64,000 nt of DNA. Origin: Lysobacter enzymogenes. GTDB taxonomy: Bacteria; Pseudomonadota; Gammaproteobacteria; Xanthomonadales; Xanthomonadaceae. Of this stretch, positions 62,483-64,000 are shown one piece after another. Both the position numbers and the translations under genes were made by a program. The stretch is from positions 1,054,001-1,118,000 of the forward strand of contig NZ_CP067395.1 of assembly GCF_017355525.1 (NCBI RefSeq). Reading direction: 5' to 3'. The notes below the pieces were generated by a model that saw nothing but the letters and a program-made list of their open reading frames with translations, did no database searches and had not been told where the DNA came from. How positions within the stretch are numbered: position 1 is the stretch's first letter; each line of letters begins with the position of its first letter.

Positions 62483-64000
62483 AGCGAGAACTCCTCCACG
62501 GCTTCCGTTCCTTGCTCGCTGCGTTCGCTGGCAGCGGCCTTGTCCTTGAGCACGTCGATGAACACGGCCTGCTCTTCGATGCTGGGCAGCTCGAACAGGC
62601 TCTTGAGGGTGAAGTCGACTTCGAAACGGCGGCGGATCTGGCTCGCCAGGCGGGTCGCCAGCAGCGAGTGGCCGCCGCGTTGGAAGAAGTTGTCGGTCAC
62701 GCCGATATCGTCGGTCTTCAGCAGCGTCGACCAGATCTCCAGCAACGAGGTCTCGACCTCGTTGCCGGGCGCGCGACGCTTCGGTGCCGAGGCATGGCCG
62801 CGGACCAGGGCGTTGCGGTCGACTTTGCCGCTGCGGGTCAGCGGCCATTCGTCCATACGTTCGTAGCCGCCCGGGAGCAGGTAGCTCGGCAAGCGCGAGG
62901 ACAGTTGCGCTTCGACGTTAGCCAGATCGCCGGAACTCAGCGAAACGTAGGCCCACAGGCTGTCCTGCTCGACCTTGACGACGGCGCCTGTGACGCCATC
63001 GCAGGCTTGCAGCGCGGCCTCGATTTCGCCGAGTTCGATACGGTAGCCGCGGACCTTGACCTGATGATCGTTGCGACCGACGAACTCCAGCTCGCCGAGT
63101 TCGTTCCAGCGGGCGCGGTCGCCGCTGCGATACAGCCGCTCGCGCTGGCCCGGAACCGGCTCCAGCTCGACGAAGCGTTCGCGGGTCTGCTGGTCGCGCC
63201 CCCAATAACCGTCGGCCAGACTGCTGCCGCCGATGCACAGTTCGCCGACGGCGCCCCGTGGCGTCGCATGGCCCTGCTCGTCCAGCACCCAGTAGCGGGT
63301 GTTGGCCAGCGGCCGACCAATCGGCACCACGGCTTCGTCGCCACGCACGCGATGGACGCTGCTGGTGATGGTGACTTCGGTCGGGCCGTAGGAGTTGTAC
63401 AGCGCGATGCCCGAGCGCTCCGGAACGAACCACGCTTGTTGCAGGCCGCGGTCAAGGACGTCGCCGCCGCTGCTCACGCGGCGCAGCTTTGTGTCGGACC
63501 AGCCCGGCACTTCCAGCAACTGGCGCAGATACGCCGGTACCACATGCATCCAGGTCACGTCTTGCGCCGCGACGTAAGCCAGCAGCGCCTCCGGCTCGGT
63601 AACGCCATCCGGACGCAGCGCCACGCTGCCGCCAACGCTCAGCGTCGTCAGCAACTGGCTGATCGAGGCATCGAAGCTGGTCGAGGCGAACAGCAGGCAG
63701 CGATCCGTCTCATCGAGCCCGTAATTCTGGGCCAACGCCGCCAGCTTGTCGGCCAACGCGCCATGGCTCACCACTACGCCCTTGGGCTGACCGGTCGAAC
63801 CGGACGTATAGATCATGTACGCGGGCGATTCGGCTTTTACCGGACTGGCGAACGCGGTCGCGTCCTGCTCATCGGCGTCGGAAACCAGCACCACACGCTG
63901 CGCGCTCAACGGCAGCTGCGGCGCCAGATACGCTTCGGTCAGCACATGACCGATCCCGGCATCGCTCAGCAAATACGCCAGGCGCTCGTCCGGATAGCCC
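62479..64000 (-). CDS. NRPS 4 (partial): A-PCP end of an upstream subunit
   Basis: C-terminal 506 residues of an NRPS whose upstream part is beyond the right edge. It holds most of an A domain from the GYPDERLAYLL motif through YTSGSTGQPKG, YGPTEVTI and GDRARWNELGELEFVGR to RSGKVDR, then a PCP (RGGHSLLA, about 62660-62680) and a tail ending VEEFSL. The pocket reads D-A-S-H-V-S-S-I-T, as in three other modules of the locus. The stop overlaps the GTG of NRPS 3 (GTGA), so the proteins are translated together and the tail probably docks to the TubC-like N-terminus of NRPS 3. A starter module must lie outside the window. Confidence 0.93.
62550..64000 (-). repeat. Repeated A-PCP segment of the unassigned pocket type, copy 4 (NRPS 4)
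   Basis: Fourth copy of the A-PCP segment, closest to 59170-60920. It continues beyond the right edge. Confidence 0.75.

Overview
The window is high-GC, gamma-proteobacterial chromosome that looks like a Lysobacter or near relative (Xanthomonadaceae). This is inferred from base composition, from a complete kynurenine/3-hydroxyanthranilate degradation operon, from REP-type repeats built on a tgtaggagcg core, and from a very large NRPS cluster. No tRNA, rRNA, CRISPR array or transposase was seen.

Layout. (1) 1-3662, minus strand: three TldD/PmbA-family protease genes (TldD-like, TldE/PmbA-like, partial TldD-like); both TldD copies start with a twin-arginine (Tat)-like signal. (2) 4124-11875, plus strand: an operon for kynurenine catabolism in physical order aldehyde dehydrogenase, beta-carbonic anhydrase, RidA-type deaminase, 3-hydroxyanthranilate dioxygenase, ACMS decarboxylase, an unknown protein, kynureninase and kynurenine 3-monooxygenase. 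A 374-bp unit (GIY-YIG gene between perfect inverted REP-like palindromes) lies between kynU and kmo. (3) 11878-16130: sbcB, a thioredoxin/DsbD-like pair, a 114-bp tandem repeat array, a DUF2461 gene and a small secreted protein. (4) 16305 to the right edge, all minus strand: the NRPS locus. Read in transcription order (right to left) it has a partial NRPS, a 4-module NRPS, a free-standing methyltransferase, a 3-module NRPS with the only epimerase, and a 3-module NRPS with the terminal thioesterase. These are followed by a small membrane protein, an ECF sigma factor with a small membrane partner, a MacB-like ATPase and permease, two SyrP/TauD-like oxygenases, an ABC membrane protein lacking its ATPase, an HlyD adaptor and a 4'-phosphopantetheinyl transferase.

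How it works together. At least 11 adenylation domains in this window would build a peptide of at least 11 residues, because the upstream NRPS is cut by the window edge. TubC-like N-terminal docking domains and short acidic C-terminal tails on the upstream proteins support the gene order as the assembly order. Pocket residues read by eye suggest X-X-Gly-?-Gly-D-aromatic-X-X-?(basic)-Ala-Ala, where X is one repeated pocket that I cannot assign. The methyltransferase and the two oxygenases are candidate tailoring enzymes, the transferase would prime the carrier domains, and the HlyD/ATPase/permease set is a likely exporter. A scar of a lost module (A-domain fragment plus C-terminal half of a condensation domain) lies inside the last NRPS, and several modules are near copies of each other at DNA level, so this assembly line appears to have been reshaped by recombination.
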